DNA of 64,000 nucleotides from Siphonodentalium dalli (GCA_032622095.1 CP136069.1:19481326-19545325); one strand, 5' to 3'. Shown: positions 33,400 to 44,544, counted from the first letter of the stretch. Numbers and translations are program-made. Notes: generated by a model from the letters alone, not told the origin.

Positions 33400-36300
33400 A
33401 TGATGCAAGCGAAAGAATATCAGCTACGCGACTACGGCGGTAAGATTAATAAATCAAATTTTCAATCATCATACAGAGAGTATGGCGGCGCCAAAGAATA
33501 CAGAGGGAAGGAATACCGATCTTTGGGAAAACAACAGGAGAAACGCAAACCCGTGAAACGCCTCGAAAAGCCGTCAGTCAAAAGAATTCCAAAACACAGA
33601 ACGAAGGATAAAGAATTTCGAGGTATTCACAAATGTTATGGTTACTTTGGACTCGATGGACACTGGAATAAAACACGAAACTACCAGTCGCAGGTGAACG
33701 AATATGAGGCAAAGCCGTACGAAACTAAACCAGCACATACACGTTCGGCGAAGGAATACAAATATAAGCCTTACGAAGGTGGGGGTGATTATACCCCGAA
33801 GAGGCGTAATAGCTTACGCCCCGACGGGAGCAGAGGGGCAAGTCCAGATATTGTGAAATCAGTAAAAGGTGCGAAGCCAGAAGCGAGTGATAAGGTTAGC
33901 TTGAAGGACGTTGTAGTTGAAAAGATTCCTGAACCGGTTCACAAAGCCATGCCCCAACAGGCTGCCGTTGCTCAGAAGGCGAATCAAGTGGCACCGGAAG
34001 TTGACGGTGGCCCGGACATTGTAGCAGCGGGAACAACTCAGGCAAAACAACAACCTCATGCCAACATGAAGGCCAAGGAGTATGCAGCCAAAGATTATAG
34101 TAATAAGGCGAACCCGTATAAAGGCAATGGCGAGTTCCAAGGTCGCGAGTACCATGCCAGAGATTACCAACCAGTCAGGAAACCAACAATGGGGGAGACA
34201 AATAAAACGACGGCGGCAGCGGCTATTGTTCCCTTACAGAAAGCTGAATCTACTCCAAAGGACGTGGCTCCGAAAGTTGCGAAACCGAATGACACTAAAG
34301 CTAAAACTAATAAGATAGCACCGGAACCAAAACAAGCTAAGCCAGCTGTCGAGAGAAAGCCAGATCCTATGAAAAATAATATGGCGAAGAATAATGCTGC
34401 CACGAAACCGACTAAAGATTACAAAGGCGGTCACGAGTACAAAGGCGGTCACGCGTACAAGGGTGGTGCATACACGGGATCAAATAAATATGACTTACCT
34501 GGTGGTAAAACATCTCGCGTGCCCAGGGCGGAGCCGGAACCAAAAGTGCCGGAGCCCAAAAAAGGTGCGGATCCAAAAACCAAACCGGAAGTTGCTAAAG
34601 AAAACCCGAAGCAGCAGAATGGACCACCCAAGGCGGTTAAACCCGAACCGAGAACAGGAGGCGAGAAAAAGCCAGATCCCATGAAAAGTAATGCAACAAA
34701 GACTGGTGCTGCTATGAAACCTACTAAAGAGTACAATGGTGGGCGCGATTATAAGGGTGGTGCATACACGGGAAGCAACAAGTACAATTTACCAGGCGGT
34801 AAAACATCTCGCGTACAGCCGCAAATTATGCCGGTTCCACTAACTGGTGGAAATCCTCAACCGCCGGCCAACGAACCAAAGCAGCAAACAGGGAACAAGC
34901 CTCAACCACCGGCCAGCGAACCAAAACAGCAACCAGCGAACAGACAAGGCCAGGACAAAGCAAAGAATCATGGGATGGATTGGAATGATGACCAGAAAAA
35001 GAGGGGCGGGGTTAAGAATGGTGCGATAGCTACAGGGGCGGCTGTTGCTGGTAATCAAAACCAGCCCAATGCCAGGCCTAAGTCTCCGCTGAAAAACACA
35101 CAGAAGGACGTCGCTCGTAATAATCAACCCGCCCCGCAGAATGATCCAAACAAAAAACCTGGCAATGATTTACCCCAGGGAAAACCACAACCCAGAGAAG
35201 CCAAGCCAATTCCAGAATCTAACAAGGAAGCTCCGAAGAATAACCCCCAGAACAACCAACACCAGAATAATACTCAACCGAGAAACAACCAACCTCCTCC
35301 ACAAAATTTACCACAGAATAACCCTCAACCGAGAAACAACCAACCTCCTCCACAAAATTTACCACAAAATAACTCTCAACCTCAGAATAACCAACCTCCT
35401 CCACAAAATTTACCCCAGAATAACCAGCCAGTACCTCAGAACAATGGACAACCCGTAACACAACCACGAAACACAGCACCTAACAACCACCTACCAAATC
35501 CGATGTTAGTTCCGATTGGTGGATCTGTTGCACCTGTTGGACATACAGGTGAAGGTTATCCCAAACAGACGGACGGCGACAATAACAACAAACCGAACAA
35601 TGACAATAAATCTGATAACAATGACAATAAATCTGACAACAAGGTAAAAGATGGGGACATTCAAAATGTAGAAGACGCTGGAAAAAAGAGTCCAACTCCC
35701 AACATGGATGACAAGACGGTAAATGAACCAAAAACCACAACCAATGATAACACACCGAACGATCGAGGTCATTCGCCAAAACAGGATGTCTCATCTGCGC
35801 CAAATACAACAAAGAATGATCCACAAGTTGACCCGCAAAACAGAGCGGACAGCCCCAAAATTAATAACGAACCCAAGGGCGATGAAACATACAGAGTCGA
35901 TCCACAAGGTCCTCCGCCTGGAACTTCTGGTGGTGGCGGTAACTCGGGTGGAAATGCCGCTTCAAATATTCTGCCAGCTGCTGTCGTTGGGGGAGCGATT
36001 GGGGCCGGTATGGCTTCAGGAAGTGGCGGTGACAACGTCCCGAATAACAACAACAACAACAGCGCCGACAATAAGGAAAATAACAACAACACTGGTAGAC
36101 CTGACAATACAAACAACAAACCAACACAACCCGAAAGCAGTTCAAATGTCCCTCCATCTTCTGACAAACAACCATCCCGTGATGTGCCAAAGAATACAGC
36201 CCCTCCACCCAAAATACAGCCTGTACCTGCGCCACCTAATACAAAGAATAATAAACCACAACCAAAAAATGAACCAAAGAACAACAAAGACGTCGGCGGA

Positions 36301-36774
36301 CCTACTCCAAGTCAAGAGCCTCCGTCCAGGAAGCCAAGCAAGACAGAACCACAGAGAAACAAACCGGCGGACAACAGAACCAGCGAGCCTCGTCCGCCAA
36401 AGCAAGTCGACGATTGGTTCGCGCCATCTCCATCTCCAAAACCTTCAAAGCCAAAAAGTCCTGCCGGCCCGAAAGCTGGTCGGTATGAAGATAACTGGTT
36501 GGACAGAGCGACGCCAACGAAGCGACCTACTGTCAACGAACCAGCGGCGCCTCCTGGTGGTGACGACGGGAATTCCGGTCTTCCTCCCGAGGTTCAGGCG
36601 GCAATACGAGGCTATGACGAGATGCACAATCGGAAAGTGCGGACGCCTCCTCCGACAAAGGTACCATTTCCTACATCTTTTACAAACGGCGCCAATGTCG
36701 CGCATGTCGGTCAAGGGTTACCACCACAAGTTGAGGCTGCAATTGGCGCGTATGGCAGGATGCGGCAGTCTTGA
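33400..36774 (+). CDS. Large disordered Lys/Arg-x-Tyr repeat protein, uncharacterised
   Basis: This single exon encodes 1124 residues of low-complexity, Pro/Asn/Gln/Lys-rich sequence, with no signal peptide or catalytic domain that I can see. Residues 1-135 and 225-265 carry KEY/RDY/REY motifs (MQAKEYQLRDY, AKDYSNKANPYKG, GREYHARDYQP). Two copies of a module with YKGGAYTGSNKY and LPGGKTSRV lie near residues 335-370 and 440-470. About 628-690 is a Q/P/N repeat built on NNQPPPQNLPQN. Near 860-875 is a Gly/Ala hydrophobic stretch (AAVVGGAIGAGMASG), and the end repeats LPPEVQAAIRGYDEM and LPPQVEAAIGAYGRM. The acceptor CCTTACAG ends at 33378, and an in-frame TAA at 33382 precedes the ATG, fixing the start. 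Base composition is richer in GC than the flanks. The stop TGA is followed immediately by GTAAGA, a possible donor. Likely a structural or scaffold-type protein; its partner gene is at 60296. Function unknown. Confidence 0.85.
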   Translation: MMQAKEYQLRDYGGKINKSNFQSSYREYGGAKEYRGKEYRSLGKQQEKRKPVKRLEKPSVKRIPKHRTKDKEFRGIHKCYGYFGLDGHWNKTRNYQSQVNEYEAKPYETKPAHTRSAKEYKYKPYEGGGDYTPKRRNSLRPDGSRGASPDIVKSVKGAKPEASDKVSLKDVVVEKIPEPVHKAMPQQAAVAQKANQVAPEVDGGPDIVAAGTTQAKQQPHANMKAKEYAAKDYSNKANPYKGNGEFQGREYHARDYQPVRKPTMGETNKTTAAAAIVPLQKAESTPKDVAPKVAKPNDTKAKTNKIAPEPKQAKPAVERKPDPMKNNMAKNNAATKPTKDYKGGHEYKGGHAYKGGAYTGSNKYDLPGGKTSRVPRAEPEPKVPEPKKGADPKTKPEVAKENPKQQNGPPKAVKPEPRTGGEKKPDPMKSNATKTGAAMKPTKEYNGGRDYKGGAYTGSNKYNLPGGKTSRVQPQIMPVPLTGGNPQPPANEPKQQTGNKPQPPASEPKQQPANRQGQDKAKNHGMDWNDDQKKRGGVKNGAIATGAAVAGNQNQPNARPKSPLKNTQKDVARNNQPAPQNDPNKKPGNDLPQGKPQPREAKPIPESNKEAPKNNPQNNQHQNNTQPRNNQPPPQNLPQNNPQPRNNQPPPQNLPQNNSQPQNNQPPPQNLPQNNQPVPQNNGQPVTQPRNTAPNNHLPNPMLVPIGGSVAPVGHTGEGYPKQTDGDNNNKPNNDNKSDNNDNKSDNKVKDGDIQNVEDAGKKSPTPNMDDKTVNEPKTTTNDNTPNDRGHSPKQDVSSAPNTTKNDPQVDPQNRADSPKINNEPKGDETYRVDPQGPPPGTSGGGGNSGGNAASNILPAAVVGGAIGAGMASGSGGDNVPNNNNNNSADNKENNNNTGRPDNTNNKPTQPESSSNVPPSSDKQPSRDVPKNTAPPPKIQPVPAPPNTKNNKPQPKNEPKNNKDVGGPTPSQEPPSRKPSKTEPQRNKPADNRTSEPRPPKQVDDWFAPSPSPKPSKPKSPAGPKAGRYEDNWLDRATPTKRPTVNEPAAPPGGDDGNSGLPPEVQAAIRGYDEMHNRKVRTPPPTKVPFPTSFTNGANVAHVGQGLPPQVEAAIGAYGRMRQS

Positions 36775-36777
36775 GTA

Positions 36778-37460
36778 AGACAACGTTGAGTAACTTGAGT
36801 TATATATTGCAGCACACGAATCTCTTGCTTATTCACAGTATATCTCACTTCAACGCAATCACTCCAAGGCACCACTGCTTCCTTTTCTATTCTCATCACT
36901 AACTTATAGATTCAGGCGTTCAGGCGATAATTTTTCCACACTCGATGAAATCACACGCAATTCATCGGGAGATTCGACAAGCTTGATACTAACTGCATTA
37001 TTATCTATGAACAACTCTGAACAACTCAACATTTTTTTTCGGAGCTATAGAAAGTGTTTGACCACACAGGCGGAGAATATATATAATTCAAAATTAGGTG
37101 ACATGTTTTTAACCGAAAAACATATTTCTAAAGAACTAAAGTAAACAAAGTTTTTTTAGAATCCTTATGAAAATTTCAACAACAGGGAGCTAATGATGTT
37201 TGCTTGTTCAAATATATAAAAAAAATTCTCTTGAAAATCAGGAAATGTCATTTTGAAAGAAAAAACTGAGAGAAATTAATATATAACGTTATATTTAATT
37301 GAAGCTTCATTTCTGGAATATGTTTTGAAAAAAATGCCACCACCGTCAGTATTGAATTAAGCCACCTAAGTATATTGCTTAGGCACCTGCTGTGGTTGAA
37401 AGTAACGTAGGATCGTTTCGATCAATCCTTAATCAACCTCTTTGTCATGTTAACTAACTA
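36778..37460 (+). other. Presumed 3' flank or UTR of the Tyr-repeat gene
   Basis: No AATAAA was found in the first 600 bases after the stop. That fits the idea that a 3' UTR intron starts at GTAAGA (36775), or that a weaker signal is used. No coding sequence or repeat family is seen here. Confidence 0.4.
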
Positions 37461-37683
37461 TTTCTATTATTGAACTCGAAGTGTCCTTCTTGCGAATGTC
37501 TCGTTTCTTTCACTAAAAATACTTTAGTTTGAAAGTCTTTTCTTTCAACCACATTCAATTAATACATGTATCATACATGTATTAATTGAATGTGGTTGAA
37601 AGAAAAGACTTTTAAACTAAAGTATTGTTAGTGAAAGAAACGAGACATTCGCAAGAAGGACACTTCGAGTTCAATAATAGAAA
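37461..37683. mobile_element. 223-bp near-perfect foldback
   Basis: The left arm starts TTTCTATTATTGAACTCGAA and the right arm ends with its exact complement. The arms are about 105 bases long with few mismatches, closing on TACATGTATCATACATGTA. Single locus in the window. Confidence 0.85.
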
Positions 37684-37754
37684 ATGATGTATCCTTAACA
37701 CATCAGCTTTCCTCACATTGTTTACTAAACCAAACTATAAAAGCTATTTTTTAA

Positions 37755-37982
37755 CCCTTTCTATACTAAATGAATTCTCCCACCCAGTTATAACAGTATA
37801 TATTGGAATTATCTATTATTCATGTGTAGGGATGTTACGGATATATATGAGCAGACGGTTTATACAAGTGCAGAAGTATTCATATTCATTGGTGGGAAAT
37901 GTTTAGATAATAAGTTCAACAAACGACAGGAACATCTCCTGAGGGAACTACTCGTCAATGAGTATATTTAGTATGGAAAGTG
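37755..37982. mobile_element. 228-bp TTAA MITE (CCCTTTCTATACTAAA family)
   Basis: TTAA at 37751-37754 and 37983-37986. The ends are CCCTTTCTATACTAAATG and ATTTAGTATGGAAAGTG. It pairs with 48678-48923. A related fragment with AAATGTTCAGATGATAA and CTCGCCAACGAGTATTTAGT follows at 38060-38180. Confidence 0.8.
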
Positions 37983-38189
37983 TTAAGAAAACAAAAAAAA
38001 CACGGAATATTTTAATATAATCGGACAATCGATATGACAGATTTATACGCAGACGACAGTTAGACAAACATTTACAAGTGCAGTCCAGTTCATCAGTGGG
38101 AAATGTTCAGATGATAATTCCTTAGCTTATTATCTAAACATTTCCTCAGGGAAACTCTCGCCAACGAGTATTTAGTAAAGGACCGGTTA

Positions 38190-39340
38190 ATTCATCAACA
38201 TATCAACATGACCTAACAGTAACAGCACAAGATAATTATAGGATGGCCACTTAACCGGGGTATATAGTTGTTTATGGCTGCGAACATGCAAGAGTGATAC
38301 TTGATACGAATTATGGACGTTTCGGTATTTAGGTGCATGCATGGTTTTTATAACTTTCACTCATATTCACATGTGTGTGCATTCCGAAAATATTTGAAAC
38401 TACATTGTATGTGAGGTATAACGTACATCATAGAATACATTTTTCATATACTGTAGCATGCTAGCTGGATCACCTGTCAGATTCGATAGGAATTTCCTTC
38501 ACCGTGGTACAATGGAAAGACGGAAGACATGACTATATCTAAAATTGTTCGATTGCATACTAATCATGTCAAAGATAATAAACAAATCATGCGCCGAAAC
38601 GTCTTCGATGAAGTCGAAACAACCAAGTGCCGAAACGTCCTGACAACCAGGCGTCGAATCGTGCAGGTTCCGAAAGGTCATGCACCCCTCGATACCTTTA
38701 TCAAAGACATGCAACATGTAACCATTGAAAACATTGTTGTATTAGGTAATGAATCAATTACTTCATACTATGTATGCATTATGAATGCTAAGTCTGGGTT
38801 TTGCGACGGAAATGTAAGACACATGACAATATATACGACTTCGAACTTCATACAGCGTTTCCTACATGTATGTACATTGTATCTCTTCCCAAGTAGATAT
38901 TCCTGATTTACCTATCCCCACCACATCATTCACCTCTACATGGCTCCATCGATCCCACCCCAAATGTCTACCCTTTAGAGCCAAGAGCAAGACATTCTGT
39001 GCTGTAAATATGATTAAAACTCAATTCCAGGACATGGTAACAAGCGCAATTTCGCAAAAATTATGCAAAAAATATACTACCCTAAGTCAAAATGTTCATA
39101 TGGAAAACGAGTAGCGCTATCTAGAACATTGTGAACTTTCGGGTCTTGTGTGGTAATGCAGGACCTGCCCTCGCTATTCGAACTCTATCTCCATATGTCA
39201 AAGATTGAGCTCTAGAAATAGCTAACTTAAATGGGAATAACAAAAACATAGCCACTGAAAATTCGTGAATTTTGGGTATTGTTAATAGACAACTAATTTG
39301 AATGAGGATTTTCATGCGCATTTCAGAGAAAATATGGCCA
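38190..39340. other. Unassigned; short GCCGAAACGTC repeats
   Basis: CGCCGAAACGTC and similar words recur at 38591, 38630 and (diverged) 38650-38675 in a 125-codon open frame at 38529-38906. The frame has no recognisable domain and looks like decayed repeat, so I do not call a gene. Confidence 0.35.
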
Positions 39341-39718
39341 TATTATCACTTGATTATCACGAAATTTAGCCGTATTACCGCATGCTTTTAGAATTATCCA
39401 TCTTCATCCGTAATTATGTCCGAGACCATCGCATTGACGATTTTTTTCCCAAGCCACAAATAAGTACATATCACTTAAATAACAAATTTCAAAAATCGAT
39501 ATCTGATCGCTCTGAGCTTTGATGGGTGGGTTCCTCGCCATATTTCGTTGAACAAAATGTTGATAAGTAGCACTTTTTGGGCAATTTTATACTATATTTG
39601 ACTGTTATTAGCATTATTTTGGGGCAATTAATCGATTCTGATAACAGAAGCGGCATTTCAAAAAATGTTGTTGTTGGAATCTGATTATATGGGGACCATT
39701 GAATCGGATTGAGTACCT
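39340..39718. mobile_element. Truncated AGGTACTCAATCC element
   Basis: The right end GGATTGAGTACCT precedes TTAA at 39719-39722. The left end is missing. Confidence 0.65.
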
Positions 39719-40015
39719 TTAAATTGTATAATGATAAAATGTCCAGGAACTAAAACAGGTATTTTTATATCGTTATACAATTATAACATGTAGCTGGCGA
39801 ATTGGTGAGCAAATTATCAATTGTCCATACAAATCTAGTTTGGGAATTTATTGCTGCAACTTGCGTTGAGTAAGTATTTGCTGGTTTGAATGGGGTGCAG
39901 TAAGAGATTTAGAGGTGGACTCGCATTCCATTCGAGTCCGATAACAACGCCAGGTTCTGTGTTTCACCATATTGAAAGAACTATGATCAACGTATAGTAG
40001 ATGTACTTATTTTAA

Positions 40016-40417
40016 ATGTACTCAATGCGATTCGATGGTCCCCATATCATCAGATTCCAACAACAACATTTTTTAAATGCCGCTTCAGCTATCAGAATCT
40101 ATTAGTTGCCCAAAAATAAAGTTAACTACAGTCAACTATAAAATTGCATGAAACGTGTTATTTATTAACATGTTGTTCGACGAAATTTGGCTTGTTATCA
40201 ACACAACGCTTCTTTATTTTAGAGTTATCCATCTTCATCAGCAATTTGGTCCGAGACCGTCGGCTCGTCGACGTTTTACTGGGCCACTATTAAGTCTCGA
40301 TTTTGAAAAATAATAATGTTCAAAAATGGATATCTAATAACTCTGACATTTGATAGGTGGGTTCCTCGACTCGAATCAAATATTTGTTTGAGGGAGGTTT
40401 AGTCGGATTATGTATCT
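40016..40417. mobile_element. Old AGGTACTCAATCC family copy
   Basis: TTAA at 40012-40015 and 40418-40421. The ends ATGTACTCAATGCGATT and GTCGGATTATGTATCT are diverged. Inside, GGTTCCTCGACTCGAATCAA is conserved. Confidence 0.7.
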
Positions 40418-40525
40418 TTAACGTGTTGACACAAGTCCCTGACAAAAATACCCACAGCACTAAAAGCTAAAAGTACTTATATTTAGGTCTTTTAAGTGCT
40501 AACTAATTTTGTCAAGGAACGTCAT

Positions 40526-40660
40526 TGATACGATAAGATAAGATAGTTTATTGCAATACACCAGTGTAGGCAATGGCAAATAACATAATGTACAAGTAAA
40601 TTAAACATAATTAATAATATATGTGCATAAAATAGTAAACAAGCCTATAACTATATCCTA
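40526..40660 (-). mobile_element. LINE 3'-end fragment with TTATC tail
   Basis: On the minus strand it ends GCAATAAACTATCTTATCTT ATCG, a polyadenylation-like signal followed by a short TTATC repeat, the usual 3' form of CR1/L2-type elements. No coding remains. Confidence 0.5.
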
Positions 40661-40679
40661 CATACGATTCTTAATTAAA

Positions 40680-41060
40680 GTCAAAATAAGTCGAAAATGA
40701 AGTGTAATGTTAGGAAAAACAGCCCGAGCCAACCCTGAGCCGCATCATGTAGAGAGTGTGATGTGAGAAGCATGTATACCAAAAATTATTGAAATCGGTT
40801 CATATTTGTTAAAGTTATTAAGTCGGACAGAATTTTCTAAGTCAAAATAAGTCGAAAAGTAAGGCGTAACTTAAAAAAAGAAAGTCGGACTGCACCGCAA
40901 TTAGCATCACGCGGAGAGGCGGTCCTAAAGAGATTGCATACAAACCATTATTGAAATCGGTTCATAGTTGTTCGAGTTATGAGGTCGGACGGACGGACGG
41001 ACGGACGGACACACGGAGGGAGAAAGTGTGACGGACAGACGCAGTCAAAAATGTGACGGC
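40680..41060. repeat. Diverged tandem repeat with GGAC microsatellite
   Basis: Two units share GTCAAAATAAGTCGAAAA and ATTGAAATCGGTTCATA. They end in (GGAC)n at 40985-41010. Confidence 0.65.
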
Positions 41061-41429
41061 CAGCTAGACGCAGTCAAACCAGTATATTTACACACTAAGT
41101 GTTGTCATCACTAAATCCAGCATTCTGATTGGTCGGCGCCCACGTGGCTAGTTGCAGTTATTTCTCGGTGAATGCGCAACGCCTCATAACACCAAGCTAA
41201 TAACACCATCGATACGTCATTAGGTTTGGAAAGACGAAGGCGTAATGTTTTGGGCGCATTTGGACTCGCGCAGGATTGACTTAATACATCGTCGGGTTTC
41301 AATATGAAGAGAAATTGTTCCTATTAACTTTTGGCAAGGGTGCTATTGGGTATTTTGGGCTGATCTTGTCACGATACACTTTTCGATTTAAATATATTTA
41401 CAAAAGTGGCTTCTTCGCTAAATGTATAT

Positions 41430-41625
41430 AAATATAAGGATTAACTGTCATGTGGACTATTTTTATGGAGATGTAACGGTGAGGTAAGTGGTCATAACTT
41501 GTATGTAAAACCCTTCGGGTTTTACACAAGTTATGTCCACTTACCTCACCGTTACATCTCCATAAAAACAGTCCACATGACAGTTAATCCTTATATACCC
41601 CCCATTTTCTTCGAAAGTGGGGGTA
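41430..41625. mobile_element. Long foldback followed by a second hairpin
   Basis: Arms AAGGATTAACTGTCATGTGG (from about 41436) and the complement ending near 41593 span about 75 bases each, closing on AAAACCCTTCGGGTTTT. Immediately after, TATACCCCCCATTTTC and GAAAGTGGGGGTATA form another hairpin at 41594-41629. The spacing suggests a subterminal-hairpin element, but its ends are not resolved. Confidence 0.7.
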
Positions 41626-42039
41626 TAATAAATTGATATGTATCAGTTGTTTTCAAGTTTCTGCAGGGAAAATTACGTGACATAAACGCTCTTTATTTTT
41701 TACCTTATTAGGGATAGACATACCACGAACGCTCTTTATTGTTTCATGTTGAGAGGAGTTATCTCTTTCTAATGCGATAGAATCTCTGACTTGAATAAGT
41801 CCTTCCGATGCATATAAATTCCACATAAAGGTATTTCGCCGTGCAGCACATTGATCGACCTGGTGATACAATCATGTAACCTGACCGGAATTGGACAAAA
41901 CCAGCATAATTAAGTCAGTATAATTTGTGGTTACAAAGCATCAGTTTCCAATAAGGCATTGTTCATTTGTACCTGCATCATAGTATATGTATGCGAAATG
42001 TGACATGGGGGTAATATAGGTTGCTAAGTACGCGAAATA

Positions 42040-42480
42040 CCATCATACAGACTTCATATACTCCGAAAAAAAAATACAATTTTTCAAGTCATGACAATTT
42101 ATCAGCTGTTGTCAGTTTTCCTCAACATATCATTATGCAAATTGGTCATATAGGACCTAAATATTCACATGGGTTCATATGGAACTTATTTGATACTGAA
42201 ATAAGCTCATATAGGACTTATACCCGTTAATCCGTTTAATGGCGAGGGACGTAGGTCAAACATGTTATAAAGAGTGGTATAAGTCGTGTCGTTGAAAACA
42301 TACATTAAATAGTGCCTATATGAGCTTATTTCGAATTCAAATAAGCTAATATACGACTGTTTTGAGCTTGTCCCATTTAGGTTCACACAGAGCTTAATTT
42401 AGTTCAAATAATTCTTATATGGGCCTATAGTTCGTGTGTTTGAAATTAGTTCCATGATCTTATTTACGGGAGAACAGGCT
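42040..42480. repeat. Unclassified short-repeat region
   Basis: Words such as AAATAAGCTCATATAGGAC and AAATAAGCTAATATACGAC recur at irregular spacing. TTTTTCAAGTCATGACAATT also occurs at both edges (42078 and 42496). No gene found. Confidence 0.4.
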
Positions 42481-42959
42481 GCCAAAAAAATACTATTTTT
42501 CAAGTCATAACAATTTATCAGTTTTCCTATGCATAAGTAAAACATACACTGTCTATCAGAAATGTTGTTTATTCTTTCTACGATTTGAATAAGTCTTTCC
42601 GTTGCATGTAAATCCGTAGACACGTATTTATTGACATACGCATGTTGCTTCTCAGAACCGGACGGGAAAGTGACCAAAACCAACACCACTAAATATTGTT
42701 TGAGCCTGTGGTGGGGATGTTGAGGGGTGTCTCACTCCCAAGTTTTGTACACATTTTTCAATTGGAAATTTCATGCCTGACACATGTATTAGTTGGAAAT
42801 ATTAGACTAAAAGTAGGTTGATTTTTTTCTTATAGTTAAATATTCTAACCAGTATTTAGTGTGAAATTTTTTGTTTTAGCCCAAAAGTCGAATGCATTTT
42901 CCTTCTTTAAGTAAAATTTTGGAAATGACAAACATTAGGAGGTGTTAGGTAGGGTATTA

Positions 42960-43410
42960 CTACCAGTTGGAACTTTTTATGCACCGGTTGGACAATTCCG
43001 CCCCCGGAAAGGGTGAGGTGAAAATTGGATTTCTCGGACTTGGACATTTCGATCCAAGGTGAACACACCCTATAACTGAGACCATTTTATCACATAATTT
43101 TCCCATAAAAGCAGTTTCATAATTATCGGTAAGACACACGTTTAATATCAGTGCGTGCGATGGCGTCACGACGTTCTTCAAATAACTTGCGATCGCTGCA
43201 GTTTATGATTGTTGTTTTCGATGAATATTTCGCGTTACTTCGCGTTTATTTGATCATGTGATAAAAGGTATCTCACACTCGTCCTATTTTATACCTCGTC
43301 CACTAAATTCTATTTGAGCCTCGGTAAACCTCGGCTCAAATCGAATTTAGTGAACTCGGATGATAAATTCCGTATAAAATAGAAACTCATGTGAGATCCT
43401 CTATATAGCC
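42960..43410. repeat. Dispersed repeat, inverted copy of 56705-57060
   Basis: Shares GCGATCGCAAGTTATTTGAA, GATAATTATGAAACTGCTTT and, at its right part, a foldback with CTCACACTCGTCCTATTTTA and TATAAAATAGAAACTCATGT. The order is reversed relative to 56705-57060. Confidence 0.8.
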
Positions 43411-43453
43411 ACGCCCGTGGTGCTACGTGCTGTTATATACTGGTGAAAATTAA

Positions 43454-43860
43454 AGATGCATAATCCGAATTAACGCTCCCAAATTACTATTTCTTTGGCT
43501 TGGGGTGGGGGGGGGGGGTAAACTATTTGATTCGAGTCGGGAACCCACAAATCGAAGCTCGGAGTGAGCAAATATCGATATTTGAAAGTTGCTATTTCTC
43601 GAGCGGTGTAATTTTTTACAGCCTGCTAAAAAGTCTCGGAACAAATTGCGGATGAAGGTGGATGACTCTAAAATCAACTGGCTTTGGATGTCAGAAATTT
43701 GACAATCCGGCCAGATTTCGTATAACAAAATGTTGATAAATAACATGTTTTGCAGCGCTTTAGACAATTTTGTACTATAGTTGATTATGACAACTGAAGC
43801 GGCATTTAAAAATGTTGTTGTTGTTGTTGGAATCTGATGATATGGGGATTGATGCTAGTC
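43454..43860. mobile_element. Old AGGTACTCAATCC family copy, truncated right
   Basis: TTAA at 43450-43453, left end AGATGCATAATCCG, and shared interior ATTTGATTCGAGTCGGGAAC. The right end stops near GAATCTGATGATATGGGG. Confidence 0.6.
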
Positions 43861-44090
43861 TGAACAGTAAATTGAATCGAAAATGAGCGGCACACTTTTT
43901 GTTGTAGTAATTAATACTGGTTACAAGACATCAACAAGCATATATTCTGGTCGTTATACAAGTGCTGAACGCGACATGAATCAAAGAAACCATCGCGAGG
44001 GTACAGCCACAAATAGTTTGAATATAATTAGTCGTAACAATTAATAATATCATTGTATAGTGAAAACTAATATCCAATATATTCTTTCAG

Positions 44091-44165
44091 AGTGACTTTC
44101 CGCGGCCGTCTCCAAACGTCAATGCAGTTGGGACAATGAAACGCTCACTCGGATTGTTCGGCTGA
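44091..44165 (+). CDS. Possible terminal coding exon, 24 residues
   Basis: A good acceptor (CCAATATATTCTTTCAG, ending 44090) is followed by an open frame reading SDFPRPSPNVNAVGTMKRSL then GLFG and a TGA at 44163-44165. The patch is clearly more GC-rich than the AT-rich DNA around it, and is not part of any repeat family seen here. Upstream exons were not identified, so it could be the end of a gene starting further left or a chance match. Phase 0 is assumed. Confidence 0.25.
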   Translation, partial: SDFPRPSPNVNAVGTMKRSLGLFG

Positions 44166-44384
44166 GGGCGTTGTCACGACGATGACATGTGATATCATCC
44201 TAGTCCCATTACCTCAAATGTGCTCAGAACTTCAGAAGGTGTTCGATTATGACCTATTATGACAGGATGTTGCCTGTTCCATTGTTAAAATCAAGCATGT
44301 ACTGACTCGTCGCTGGGTGGCGAACCGAAAAAAGCCAAAACAAAAAGTAGATTCAACTATACAACTCATTGAATATATATGCAC

Positions 44385-44544
44385 ACTAATGCCATAAATA
44401 ATCGACTCCTTAACCACATCAGAATTGTGGGTAACTTTTCAGAGAGAGTTCCGATGAATGGCAACAAGCCATATTTCCAACTAAATCCTGAACAGTTACC
44501 CATAATTCTGCCGCGGTTAATGAGTCGATTGTTTAGGGCATTAC
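44385..44544. mobile_element. 160-bp MITE, CTCCTTAACCACA family
   Basis: The left arm has ATAAATAATCGACTCCTTAA and the right arm GAGTCGATTGTTTAGGGC. Conserved AATGGCAACAAGCCATATTT lies in the middle. Its right end continues straight into the 43-bp array. Confidence 0.8.

Noticed and set aside
35723-36778. 351-codon frame in another phase of the large Tyr-repeat gene, and a 172-codon frame on the opposite strand
   Set aside because: Low-complexity Pro/Asn/Gln codons leave the other phases open. No motif or start context supports them.
38529-38906. 125-codon frame with GCCGAAACGTC words
   Set aside because: No recognisable domain; contains an internal imperfect repeat and no splice support.
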